Assembly: GCA_017508505.1 (NCBI GenBank)
Contig: JAFVYT010000146.1
Coordinates: forward strand, 1-13,048
Direction of reading: 5' to 3'
Source of the DNA: Clostridia bacterium
GTDB lineage: Bacteria > Bacillota_A > Clostridia > Oscillospirales > SIG627
Length of the DNA: 13,048 bases
The notes under the pieces were generated by a model. The model worked only from the letters and a program-made list of their open reading frames with translations, did no database searches and was not told the DNA's origin. Each line of letters starts with the position of its first letter. The first letter of the stretch is position 1. The translations under genes were made by a program, and so were the position numbers. Of the stretch, positions 5,720-12,962 are shown one piece after another.

Positions 5720-6400
5720 ATGTTTGGATCTAAGCTTAAGGTCAGACGCTTCGAGGATCGCATTGAGCGCTACGAGGCGCGTCCCGTTCAAAAGGGAATG
5801 ATTCTGTTTTACGGGCACTCCCTCTTTACCCGCTGCTCTGCCATTACAAAGTCCGTGGAGAATCCGAAGCTGGAGGAGTGCGTCCGTATGAAGGACGGTT
5901 CTCAGGCCATTCTGAACCACGGCTTCGGCACCTCCAGCGCCGACGATCTTTTGTATTACTACGACCGTCTGGTTCGCCCCTACGAGCCCCGCGCCCTTGC
6001 TCTTGCCACCGGTGGCAACGACATCGGCTTCGGCTATAGCGCCAAGGACATTATGGAGGTTGAGGCCCGCGTGATCCAGTGGGCTCAGGCCGACTTCCCG
6101 GGAATTCCCATCTACTGCTTTGCCGCAGGCCCCTCTCTGAAGAATAAGGGAGAGAAGAATATCTCCACCCGCGTCCGCGCGCAGTATAACGGGTTCTTGG
6201 AGGATTTCTGCCGCCGCAACGAGAATTGTCACTACGTTTCTCTGGTAGACGCTCCCTTCTATTATGAGAATCCCGAGGACGTAGGCGATCCCGACAAGGT
6301 GCGTGAGGACATCTGGGCTCCCGATCAGGGTCACTTCAACCCCAAGGGCTACACCCTGTTTATGGACTTTGTCCGCGATCTTCTGGACGATCTTCTGTAA
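5720..6400 (+). CDS. SGNH/GDSL-like hydrolase, paralogue 2
   Basis: It is 226 aa, the same length as its neighbours, and starts 24 bases after paralogue 1 with a strong AAGGAGG. It keeps FYGHS (Ser34), NHGFGTSS, TGGNDIGFG (Asn100) and DQGH (Asp202, His205), so the catalytic set is complete. By manual count it differs from paralogue 1 at about 7 of the first 130 residues but about 36 of the last 96, where the stretch after IYCF reads AAGPSLKNKG. This suggests changed specificity with a conserved core, or past gene conversion over the 5' half. Confidence 0.88.
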   Translation: MFGSKLKVRRFEDRIERYEARPVQKGMILFYGHSLFTRCSAITKSVENPKLEECVRMKDGSQAILNHGFGTSSADDLLYYYDRLVRPYEPRALALATGGNDIGFGYSAKDIMEVEARVIQWAQADFPGIPIYCFAAGPSLKNKGEKNISTRVRAQYNGFLEDFCRRNENCHYVSLVDAPFYYENPEDVGDPDKVREDIWAPDQGHFNPKGYTLFMDFVRDLLDDLL

Positions 6401-6418
6401 ACGAAAGAGGGCTTTTGG

Positions 6419-7099
6419 ATGTTTGGGAGTAAATTAAAGGTCAGACGTTTTGAGGATCGCATTACCCGCTACGAATCCTTCCCCGTGCAAAAGGGGAAGA
6501 TCGTCTTTTACGGTCATTCTCTTTTCACCCGCTGCTCTGCCATTACAGGCTCCGTGAAAAACCCGAAGCTGGAGGAGTGCGTCCGTATGAAGGACGGCTC
6601 TCAGGCCATCGTGAATCACGGCTTCGGCACCTCCAGCGCCGACGACCTTTTGTATTACTACGGCCGTATGGTGCGTGCCTACGAGCCCCGCGCCCTTGCT
6701 CTTGCCACCGCAAGCAACGACGTGGGCTTCGGCTATGACGCCAAGGACATTATGGAGGTCGAGGCCCGCTTGATTCAATGGGCCTTGGCTGACTTCCCGG
6801 GGATTCCCGTTTACTGCTTTAACTTCGACCCCTCCCTCAAGCATAAGGGGGAGAAGAACGTGTCTACTCGGATCCGCGACGAGTACAATCTTTATCTGGA
6901 GGATTTCTGCCGCCACACCGAGGGCTGCATTTACGTTCCTCTGGAGAAGGCCCCGTTTTATTTCGAGAACCCCGAGGACGTGGGAGACTACGACAAGGTG
7001 CGTGAGGATATCTGGGCCTCAGACCGAAATCATCTGAACCCTGAAGGCTACGGAATGTTTATGGACTATATCCGTGAGCTGTTGGACGATCTTCTGTAA
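6419..7099 (+). CDS. SGNH/GDSL-like hydrolase, paralogue 3
   Basis: It is 226 aa and follows paralogue 2 after 18 bases; the ribosome binding site is weak (AGAGGG). The catalytic set is kept: FYGHS (Ser34), NHGFGTSS, ASNDVGFG (Asn100, though the Gly two before it is Ala) and DRNH (Asp202, His205). Its distal part is a patchwork. It shares CRHTEGCIYVP with paralogue 1 but KVREDIWA and NPEDVGD with paralogue 2. It is the last gene of the operon, closed by the terminator at 7121-7151. Confidence 0.88.
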   Translation: MFGSKLKVRRFEDRITRYESFPVQKGKIVFYGHSLFTRCSAITGSVKNPKLEECVRMKDGSQAIVNHGFGTSSADDLLYYYGRMVRAYEPRALALATASNDVGFGYDAKDIMEVEARLIQWALADFPGIPVYCFNFDPSLKHKGEKNVSTRIRDEYNLYLEDFCRHTEGCIYVPLEKAPFYFENPEDVGDYDKVREDIWASDRNHLNPEGYGMFMDYIRELLDDLL

Positions 7100-7120
7100 A
7101 ACGCGAATTCTGTAAGCAAG

Positions 7121-7151
7121 AAAAAAAGCGCCGCCAAGCGGCGCTTTTTTT
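7121..7151. terminator. Terminator of the SGNH operon
   Basis: GCGCCGC (7128-7134) pairs with GCGGCGC (7138-7144) around a CAA loop, flanked by seven A and seven T. It is strong and could act on both strands. It lies 21 bases after the stop of paralogue 3. Confidence 0.93.
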
Positions 7152-7162
7152 GTCAAATTTTG

Positions 7163-7191
7163 TTGACAATTTTCTCGACGGATAGTATAAT
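7163..7191 (+). promoter_or_regulatory. Perfect-consensus promoter of the zinc-ribbon gene
   Basis: TTGACA (7163-7168) and TATAAT (7186-7191), with 17 bases between, are perfect in both boxes and spacing. It begins right after the SGNH terminator and 36 bases before the next start codon. Confidence 0.92.
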
Positions 7192-7226
7192 TTTGGTATC
7201 TTTTACAGAAGAGAGGGAGAACGAGA

Positions 7227-7820
7227 ATGGCAGTTCAAGTGATCGCACTGAAGTGTCCCTCCTGCGGAGGAAGCGTCAATACGAGCGAAAGCCTGTGCGA
7301 ATACTGCGGAAACGCGGTGATGATCTCCTCCTTCCGCGACGTGGCCGAGATGCCCGTCCCCCAAGTGGGCAAGCACGTCAATGCCTATCGCGAGGCGCTG
7401 GCAGACGCTCCCGAGGATAAGGAATTGAACACCTCTGCGGGAATGTGCTTTTTCAAGCTTCGTCTGTACGATCAGGCGCTGTCGGCCTTGGAAAAGGCGA
7501 TGCCGATGAATTTTGACAACTCGGAGGTCTTTTTCTTTGCGGCGCTTTGCCTTTTGGAGGGAAAAATGCCCTTTTTGCATTTGCGTCCCACCATCGATAA
7601 GATCCTTTCCTACGTGGATTCCGCCATTGCCATTGAGCCGCGTCCGATCTACTACTATTTCCTTGCTTATATCAAGTACGACTACTTTAAGAGAAAATAT
7701 CTCATTACCTCTCCCGACTACACCGCACTCCTGTCCAAGGCCCTGGCCGCCGGGGTTACCGAGGGTCAGATCGGGGAGCTGTTCGCGCTCCTCGGCACCG
7801 CCCGTCCCGCCTGTCTCTAA
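7227..7820 (+). CDS. Zinc-ribbon and TPR-like repeat protein
   Basis: This is a 197-aa cytoplasmic protein of unknown role. An N-terminal zinc ribbon has four Cys in CPSCGG (Cys10, Cys13) and CEYCGN (Cys24, Cys27). Residues about 50-170 are helical, with TPR-like spacing: a Tyr/Leu-rich helix pair around LRLYDQALSALEKAM, and another around YYYFLAYIKYDYF. That layout suggests a scaffold that binds a partner protein rather than an enzyme. GAGAGGGAGA precedes the ATG. The next gene (7871) is on the same strand 50 bases on; a short hairpin, CCCCG...CGGGG (7825-7842), sits between them and may lower readthrough. Confidence 0.8.
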   Translation: MAVQVIALKCPSCGGSVNTSESLCEYCGNAVMISSFRDVAEMPVPQVGKHVNAYREALADAPEDKELNTSAGMCFFKLRLYDQALSALEKAMPMNFDNSEVFFFAALCLLEGKMPFLHLRPTIDKILSYVDSAIAIEPRPIYYYFLAYIKYDYFKRKYLITSPDYTALLSKALAAGVTEGQIGELFALLGTARPACL

Positions 7821-7824
7821 GCGT

Positions 7825-7850
7825 CCCCGCGCTTTTTCGGGGGTAATTTT
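7825..7850 (+). terminator. Weak intergenic hairpin
   Basis: CCCCG (7825-7829) pairs with CGGGG (7838-7842), followed by GTAATTTTT. The stem is short and the T-run interrupted, so it may be only a partial terminator or attenuator between the zinc-ribbon gene and the gene at 7871. Confidence 0.4.
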
Positions 7851-7870
7851 TAACAATTGGAGGTTTTCAC

Positions 7871-8560
7871 ATGGCACTTGACCAAATGCTTAACAACGCG
7901 GTACAGATCTCTGTGATCAAGAACAACCTGAAGAAAGGAAAGAACCCCGAGCAAAAAAAGGCGATCGACTACCTGTTTGCCGATCTGGACAGCTCCGGCG
8001 GATGCCTCTCCAAGCTTACTACCATTTCCAATCAGGAGTATATGGCCATCGTGCAGCGCAAATGTCAGGAGTTTGACACGCGCGCCCGTGCACTGGAAAA
8101 GATCGGCTTGGATCCCAGTCAGGTTCAGGAGATTGCCCCCATTGTGCTCTCCTCCTTCGTATACGATGACGACTGCTACGTCCGCGTGGACAACGGCATC
8201 GCCGTTTCCAGCCAGTACAGCATCACCTGGATTTTCTTCAGTGCCTCTCAGATGTACACCTACAAGTACATTTTCGATACCACCAGCGACAACACCTGGG
8301 AGATCACCAAGGACTTCTTCTACAGCGATATCACCTGCTTTACCACCGAGCGCGCCATCAAGGAGAAGATCGGCGTTTCCGCAGGCTGCGGATGCCTCGG
8401 CAATAAGGAAAACGTTTCCAAGAACCACTACGTGGTAGACACGCTGGAGGTCATTGTACCCGGCACCTCCTATTCCGTCTCCCTGACCAATTCTCCCACC
8501 GTGGAGCAGAGCATTCAGGCCGCCAAGGCAATGCTCAGAGAGAAGAAGTATTCCAAGTAA
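7871..8560 (+). CDS. Hypothetical protein, beta-rich C-terminal half
   Basis: I do not recognise this 229-aa protein. Residues 1-95 look helical and Lys/Glu-rich. Residues about 96-160 alternate in short strands (SSFVYDDDCYVRV, YSITWIFFSASQMYTYKYIF), a pattern seen in bacterial PH-like domains; that is a guess from shape only. A Cys-rich turn, SAGCGCLG (170-177), precedes a further strand pair and a terminal helix. There is no signal peptide or membrane segment. TTGGAGG lies 7-8 bases before the ATG. Position suggests co-transcription with the zinc-ribbon protein from the promoter at 7163, so the two may act together. Confidence 0.75.
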   Translation: MALDQMLNNAVQISVIKNNLKKGKNPEQKKAIDYLFADLDSSGGCLSKLTTISNQEYMAIVQRKCQEFDTRARALEKIGLDPSQVQEIAPIVLSSFVYDDDCYVRVDNGIAVSSQYSITWIFFSASQMYTYKYIFDTTSDNTWEITKDFFYSDITCFTTERAIKEKIGVSAGCGCLGNKENVSKNHYVVDTLEVIVPGTSYSVSLTNSPTVEQSIQAAKAMLREKKYSK

Positions 8561-8565
8561 AAAAG

Positions 8566-8599
8566 AAACGGCAAAGCGGCCCTGCCGCTTTGCCGTTTT
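8566..8599 (+). terminator. Terminator-like hairpin
   Basis: AAACGGCAAAGCGGC (8566-8580) pairs perfectly over 15 bp with GCCGCTTTGCCGTTT (8584-8598) around CCT. The T-run is only four bases, so readthrough into the YidD gene just downstream is possible; I see no separate promoter for that gene. Confidence 0.75.
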
Positions 8600-8614
8600 C
8601 CCGAAGGAGCCACC

Positions 8615-9049
8615 GTGGAAGAATACGAGATTCACGTGGAGGGTGCAAAGGTGGTTTTTTCCACCGAGCCGCCCCGACCGCACAACCCCCTGAACCGACC
8701 GAAGATCCGCTATAAAAGGCCGCTTCTCGCCCTTTTTTTCTATGCTTTGGGTTGCTTTTTCCTTGCGCTCGGTCTTTCCCGCTTTTTTCCCGACTTTCTT
8801 GTCCTCGGGCTGCTTTTGTGGACGGTGCTGTACCTTGCCCTGATTGCCAAGAGCGCCGTCATTTGGCTGGTGCATCTGTATCAGAATAAGGCCTCGGATC
8901 GCACAAGGCTGAAGTGTATGTTCGAGCCGAGCTGCTCGGAATATATGATTCTTGCGGTGGAAAAGTACGGTGTGGTGCGCGGTGTTTTCAAGGGCATCCG
9001 CCGTCTGCTTCGCTGTCATCCCCCCAACGGAGGAAAGGATTATCCGTAA
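8615..9049 (+). CDS. yidD: YidD-family protein with extra membrane segments
   Basis: This is related to YidD, the membrane protein insertion efficiency factor that assists YidC/Sec-dependent insertion at the inner face of the membrane. The YidD domain is the last 60 residues: LVHLYQN, CMFEPSCSEY (Cys101, Cys107), AVEKYGVVRGVFKGIRR, and RCHPPNGGKDY (Cys134). Usual YidD proteins are about 70-90 aa. Here 144 aa include a polar N-terminus and two hydrophobic segments (about 36-57 and 62-85). It starts at GTG behind AAGGAGC. The usual neighbours (rpmH, rnpA, yidC) are absent, so this may be a second, specialised copy. Confidence 0.88.
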   Translation: MEEYEIHVEGAKVVFSTEPPRPHNPLNRPKIRYKRPLLALFFYALGCFFLALGLSRFFPDFLVLGLLLWTVLYLALIAKSAVIWLVHLYQNKASDRTRLKCMFEPSCSEYMILAVEKYGVVRGVFKGIRRLLRCHPPNGGKDYP

Positions 9050-9075
9050 AAAGACACCCCGGGGTGTCTTTTTTT
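9048..9075 (+). terminator. Terminator of the yidD gene
   Basis: AAAAAGACACCCC (9048-9060) faces GGGGTGTCTTTTT (9061-9073), with the T-run continuing to 9075. It begins inside the stop codon of yidD. The A-run on the left also permits action on the other strand. Confidence 0.88.
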
Positions 9076-9076
9076 C

Positions 9077-9105
9077 TTGCATACGGGGGCGATTTGTGGT
9101 ACAAT
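9077..9105 (+). promoter_or_regulatory. Promoter of the 9144/MFS unit
   Basis: TTGCAT (9077-9082) and TACAAT (9100-9105) have 17 bases between, and TGG before the -10 makes it an extended -10. It lies directly after the yidD terminator and 38 bases before the next start. Confidence 0.75.
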
Positions 9106-9143
9106 TCCCGTGAAAAACAGATTGGAACAGGAGAAATTTTTCT

Positions 9144-9971
9144 ATGATTATGCAGCAAAACGGATATGCTTGGGAGGTCACCGCAAAGGACATCGGGGTG
9201 TATCTGCCCGGGGGAGAGGGATGGTTCCGTTATCCTCTCCGCCGCATCGTAAAGCCCTATACCGACGGAGGCACCCATCAGAATCAGGATCTTTGGAGAT
9301 TGCATCAGGTGACCCTTTGGAATCGGGAGGGAGACGGCTTTTCCCCCATCTACCCGTTCCCCATCACCAACGGCGGAGAGTGGGAGTGCGCCATCCGCAT
9401 TGAGGGAACCCCCGACTTTCACGGAGGCTTTCACGGCTACGAGCACGCCACCTCCTTCGAGATCTTTCCCGAGAAGGATTCCTTCGGAGCGGTGCAGGAA
9501 AGCGTGATCTACCTGCAGGGCACCCGTGACACGAGAGTGGCCACCCATCGGAAGGAGTACCTTTTTTCCGACGGCGAGCTTGTTTTAAAGCAAAGAGTCG
9601 TCTGGGAAATGGCCTGCCACGTGAACCGTGCCTTTTTGACGATGCTCCCCATTCGCAGAAGGGAAGGGGATTTCCTCATCAACGACACCGCCCTTTACGA
9701 GGGGAAGGAGTACGATATCAGTGCCGAGGGACACAAAACACCCCTTTCCCCGGGATGCAAATTCGACATCAACGAAATCACCACCACGGGCAAGCAAAGC
9801 GGCATCACCGCAACGGTGCGGGCCTCCTACGGCAAGGATTTTGCCATTCAGAATACCTCTCAGTACAATAAGCTCTATTTCTGCTATGCCAGAAACTACC
9901 ACACCGAAGTGGATGAGGTATGGGAGGCCGAGAGTCTCTTCCGCCTGCAATACCAAAAGCCCGCAAAATGA
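9144..9971 (+). CDS. Hypothetical soluble protein coupled to an MFS transporter
   Basis: I do not recognise this 275-aa protein. It has no signal peptide or membrane segment and is rich in aromatic, Gly and charged residues, with alternating strands that suggest a beta-sandwich or carbohydrate-active fold. The most distinctive piece is HGGFHGYEH (residues 93-101), with the sense of a metal or sugar site. It is followed by TSFEIFPEKDS, and LVLKQRVVWEMACHVNRAFL lies further on. AGGAGA lies 9 bases before ATG 9144; ATG 9150 is also possible. Its TGA overlaps the ATG of the MFS gene (ATGA), so the two proteins are made in a coupled way, and this one may act on what the transporter imports. That function is inference only. 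Confidence 0.78.
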   Translation: MIMQQNGYAWEVTAKDIGVYLPGGEGWFRYPLRRIVKPYTDGGTHQNQDLWRLHQVTLWNREGDGFSPIYPFPITNGGEWECAIRIEGTPDFHGGFHGYEHATSFEIFPEKDSFGAVQESVIYLQGTRDTRVATHRKEYLFSDGELVLKQRVVWEMACHVNRAFLTMLPIRRREGDFLINDTALYEGKEYDISAEGHKTPLSPGCKFDINEITTTGKQSGITATVRASYGKDFAIQNTSQYNKLYFCYARNYHTEVDEVWEAESLFRLQYQKPAK

Positions 9972-11200
9972 AAAAAGCGTATCTTCGTCTGAAGATTGCC
10001 TGCTACGGCGGCAGTGCGACCATGGCCGTGGCGGCCAATCTTCCCCCCGTTTTGTTTCTGACCTTTCGGAAGCTTTACGGCATTTCCTTTGCCGAAATGG
10101 GGCTTTTGGTGCTGGTCAATTACCTGACACAGCTTGGGGTGGATCTTTTTCTGACGCTGTTCCCCCGTACGATGCGTCCCGCGCTTTTGCTTAAGGGGAT
10201 GCCCGTCCTCAGCCTCTTGGGCTTTGGGATCTACGGCCTTTGGCCCACGCTTTTTCCCGGCTTCGTTTTTGCGGGACTCCTTTTGGGAACGGTGATCTTT
10301 TCCGCCGCCGCAGGCCTCGGAGAGGTGCTCATCAGCCCCGTGATTGCCTCCATTCCCTCTCCGGATCCGGAAAAGCAAATGGCCTCTCTTCACTCCGCTT
10401 ACGCCTGGGCGACCATTCCCGTGGTGATCCTCAGCGCCCTTTTTCTGGAGCGTTTCGGGGCGGAGCGGTGGCAGCTTTTGCTCCTCCTCTTTTCTGCCGT
10501 TCCGCTTGCGGACCTGCTTTTGTTTTGCGGGGCCTCCTTTCCTCCGTCGGAGTCGGATGCGCCCGAGAGGAAAAAGCAAGAGAAGCCCCTTTGGAAAAAC
10601 GGGAGCTTTCGGCTTCTTGTGTGTGCCATCTTTTTGTCCGGTGCCGCCGAGTGTACCATGAGCCAATGGGCCTCCGGATATCTGGAGAGCGCTCTCGGGA
10701 TCCCCAAGATTTGGGGAGACGTATTCGGAGTGGCGCTGTTTGCTCTGATGATGGGCATCGGGCGCTCGCTCCATTCCGAAGGGAAAAGGGAGCTTGAGAC
10801 GGTACTGGCGCTCGGGGCTGCGGGAACTGCCCTTTGCTATGGAGTGGCATCCCTTACGCCCTTTCCCATCCTCGGGCTTTTTGCCTGCGCTCTGACGGGT
10901 CTGGCCTCGGCCTTGCTTTGGCCGGGAAGTCTGGTTCTCGCTTCCGGCTTCTTTCCGAGGGGAGGGGTCTTTCTCTTTGCCGCTATGGCGGCAGGGGGAG
11001 ATCTGGGAGCCTCCGTCGGGCCTCAGCTGGTAGGCCTTATTACCGACGGTGCGATGCTCTGGGAGCCGATGCAGAGCCTTGCGACCCTTTTGGGGATCGG
11101 GACGGAGTCCCTTGCGATGCGTCTGGCGCTTCTTTTGGGAATGGTCTTCCCCTTGGGGGCATTTTTCGCATTTCGGAAAATTCGGAAAAGAAAAACTTGA
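9968..11200 (+). CDS. MFS-type transporter
   Basis: This is a predicted secondary transporter of the major facilitator superfamily with 410 aa, a normal length. It shows about 12 hydrophobic segments in two sets split by a charged central loop (about 190-212: SESDAPERKKQEK). Other traits include QMASLHSAYAWATIP in the middle of the first half and SQWASGYLE opening the second, both reminiscent of sugar- or nucleoside-type MFS permeases; substrate unknown. The frame is open back to 9920, but the start at 9968 was chosen because it begins MKKAYLRLKI and overlaps the stop of the preceding gene as ATGA. No clear ribosome binding site is visible, consistent with coupled translation. Confidence 0.85.
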   Translation: MKKAYLRLKIACYGGSATMAVAANLPPVLFLTFRKLYGISFAEMGLLVLVNYLTQLGVDLFLTLFPRTMRPALLLKGMPVLSLLGFGIYGLWPTLFPGFVFAGLLLGTVIFSAAAGLGEVLISPVIASIPSPDPEKQMASLHSAYAWATIPVVILSALFLERFGAERWQLLLLLFSAVPLADLLLFCGASFPPSESDAPERKKQEKPLWKNGSFRLLVCAIFLSGAAECTMSQWASGYLESALGIPKIWGDVFGVALFALMMGIGRSLHSEGKRELETVLALGAAGTALCYGVASLTPFPILGLFACALTGLASALLWPGSLVLASGFFPRGGVFLFAAMAAGGDLGASVGPQLVGLITDGAMLWEPMQSLATLLGIGTESLAMRLALLLGMVFPLGAFFAFRKIRKRKT

Positions 11201-11225
11201 TTTTTGTATTTTTTTGTGATATAAT
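11197..11225 (+). promoter_or_regulatory. Promoter of the sodium:solute symporter gene
   Basis: TTGATT (11197-11202) and TATAAT (11220-11225) are separated by 17 bases, with TGA before the -10 as an extended element. The -35 overlaps the stop codon of the MFS gene. Confidence 0.88.
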
Positions 11226-11240
11226 CCTTTCATTATTTTT

Positions 11241-11268
11241 GTTTTTTTCCTTGTTTTTGGAAAAAAAC
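11241..11268 (+). promoter_or_regulatory. AU-rich hairpin in the symporter 5' leader
   Basis: GTTTTTTTCC (11241-11250) pairs perfectly with GGAAAAAAAC (11259-11268) around TTGTTTTT. It sits between the promoter and the ribosome binding site CGGAGG, about 8 bases before it. It may be an RNA stability or regulatory element. No T-run follows, so it is not a terminator. Confidence 0.45.
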
Positions 11269-11291
11269 GTGAAGCATCGGAGGTAATATCC

Positions 11292-12863
11292 ATGAATCCC
11301 AATACCCTGCAGATCCTCGCTTCCATGATCGTTTATATGGCGGCGGTGATCTTCATCGGCGTGTACTACGCCAAGCGTGCCAACAAGAATTCCGAGGAAT
11401 ACTTCCTTGGTGGCCGAAGCCTCGGCCCCTGGGTCACCGCAATGAGTGCGGAGGCCTCGGATATGATCGGCTGGCTCTTGATGGGTCTGCCCGGTCTGGC
11501 CTATAGGTGAGGCGTTGCGGACGCGGCCTGGACGGCCATCGGCCTTGCGGTGGGCACCTACTTCAACTGGCTGATCGTTTCCAAGCGTCTGCGCCGTTAC
11601 AGCGTGAGAGCCAACAACGCCATCACCCTGCCTGAATTCTTCTCCAACCGTTTCCGTGAGAAGAAGAAGGTTATTATGATCATTTCCGCGGCGTTTATTT
11701 TGGTGTTCTTCACCGTGTACGCCTCCAGCTGCTTTGTCACCTGCGGTAAGCTCTTCTCCACCTTGTTCGGTATGAGCTATCAGAGTATGCTGATCCTCGG
11801 TGCCATTTTCGTTTTGATTTACACCGTTCTGGGCGGCTTTCTGGCGGAGAGCATCTCCGACTTTATGCAGGCCATCGTGATGCTCACGGCTCTGACCGTG
11901 ATCGTTATCATCAGCACCATCCACGCAGGCGGCCTCGGTGCCGTGGTGGAGAATGCCCGTGACATCCCCGGCTTTTTGGAATTCTTTGCCAAGGCTCAGC
12001 CCACTACGGACGCTGCGGGTGTGCAGCTCGTGGAGGGGGGCAAGGGCCTCTTCGGGGACGCCGCAGCCTTCCCGATCCTTTCCGTTGCTTCTGCAATGGC
12101 GTGGGGTCTCGGCTACTTCGGTATGCCTCAGGTGCTCCTTCGCTTTATGGCCATCCGCAAGGAGGATGAGCTGAAGAGAAGCCGCCGCATTGCCATGATC
12201 TGGGTTGTCATCTCCCTTGCCGTTGCGGTGTTCATCGGTATCATCGGCCGTCACCTGTTCCCCGTTCAGCACCTGACCGCCTCCGCCGCAGAGAACGTCT
12301 TCATCACCCTTTCCACCAGCTACCTGCCTCCCATTCTGGCGGGCTTTGTGATGGCGGGCATCCTTGCCGCCACCATTTCCTCCTCCGACTCGTACCTTCT
12401 CATCGCTGCCTCTGCCTTCGCCAAGAACATCTTCCAGGGTGTCTGCAAGAAGGACGCAACGGACAAGCAGGTGATGACCATGTCCCGTCTGACCCTTTTG
12501 GTTCTGACCCTCGTGGGTGTTGTCATTGCGCTGGATGAGAACAGCGTCATCTTCTCCATCGTTTCCTTTGCTTGGGCAGGCTTCGGTGCCACCTTCGGTC
12601 CCATTATGATCTTCTCCCTGTTCTGGAAGCGCACCAACCGTGCAGGCGCCATTGCCGGTATGATCTCCGGCGGCGGTATGGTATTCGTTTGGAAGCTTGT
12701 TATCAGCAAGCTCGGCGGCGTCTTTGCCATTTACGAGCTGCTCCCTGCCTTCATCATTTCCTCCATCGTTATCGTGGTGGTCTCCCTTCTGACCAAGGCT
12801 CCCTCCAAGGAGATCGAGGAGGACTTCGAGGCTGTTAAGAGCGGTAAGATCAGCGAGGCGTAA
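11292..12863 (+). pseudogene. putP: PutP-type sodium:solute symporter with in-frame UGA
   Basis: This is a sodium-coupled substrate importer (SSS family), probably PutP-like; proline is the likely but unproven substrate. Reading through, it is 523 codons plus stop, a full family length. EASDMIGWLLMGLPG (residues 54-68) matches the PutP segment that carries the essential Na+-site Asp (Asp57 here). ISSSDSYLLIAASA has the Ser-rich helix that contributes the second Na+ site. Codon 73 (11508-11510) is TGA, giving AYR-stop-GVADAAW, and the same frame resumes without shift. Without readthrough, only a 72-aa stub is made. A restart at GTG 11550 would lack the first two membrane segments. CGGAGG precedes the ATG. 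Options are nonsense mutation, sequencing error, or recoding. Confidence 0.85.
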
Positions 12864-12919
12864 GATTTTGCAAAGGGGATGTAAAAAAAGCGCAGACCGC
12901 CTATTCGTATAAAACAAAA

Positions 12920-12962
12920 GGGATTCTTTGGAATAAAACGTCCGAAGAATCCCGTTTTTTTG
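12920..12962. terminator. Terminator of the symporter gene
   Basis: GGGATTCTT (12920-12928) pairs with AAGAATCCC (12945-12953), with a long loop that can itself partly pair (GG with CC), followed by G and a run of T. It lies 57 bases beyond the stop codon. Confidence 0.8.

Noticed and set aside
7850..9193. 447-codon minus-strand open frame across three plus-strand genes
   Set aside because: It spans several genes and terminators with no coherent protein features. It is a shadow frame.
9896..11326. 476-codon minus-strand open frame opposite the MFS gene
   Set aside because: It is Lys/Gly/Arg-rich with no domain or ribosome binding site. The plus strand has 12 hydrophobic segments typical of MFS.
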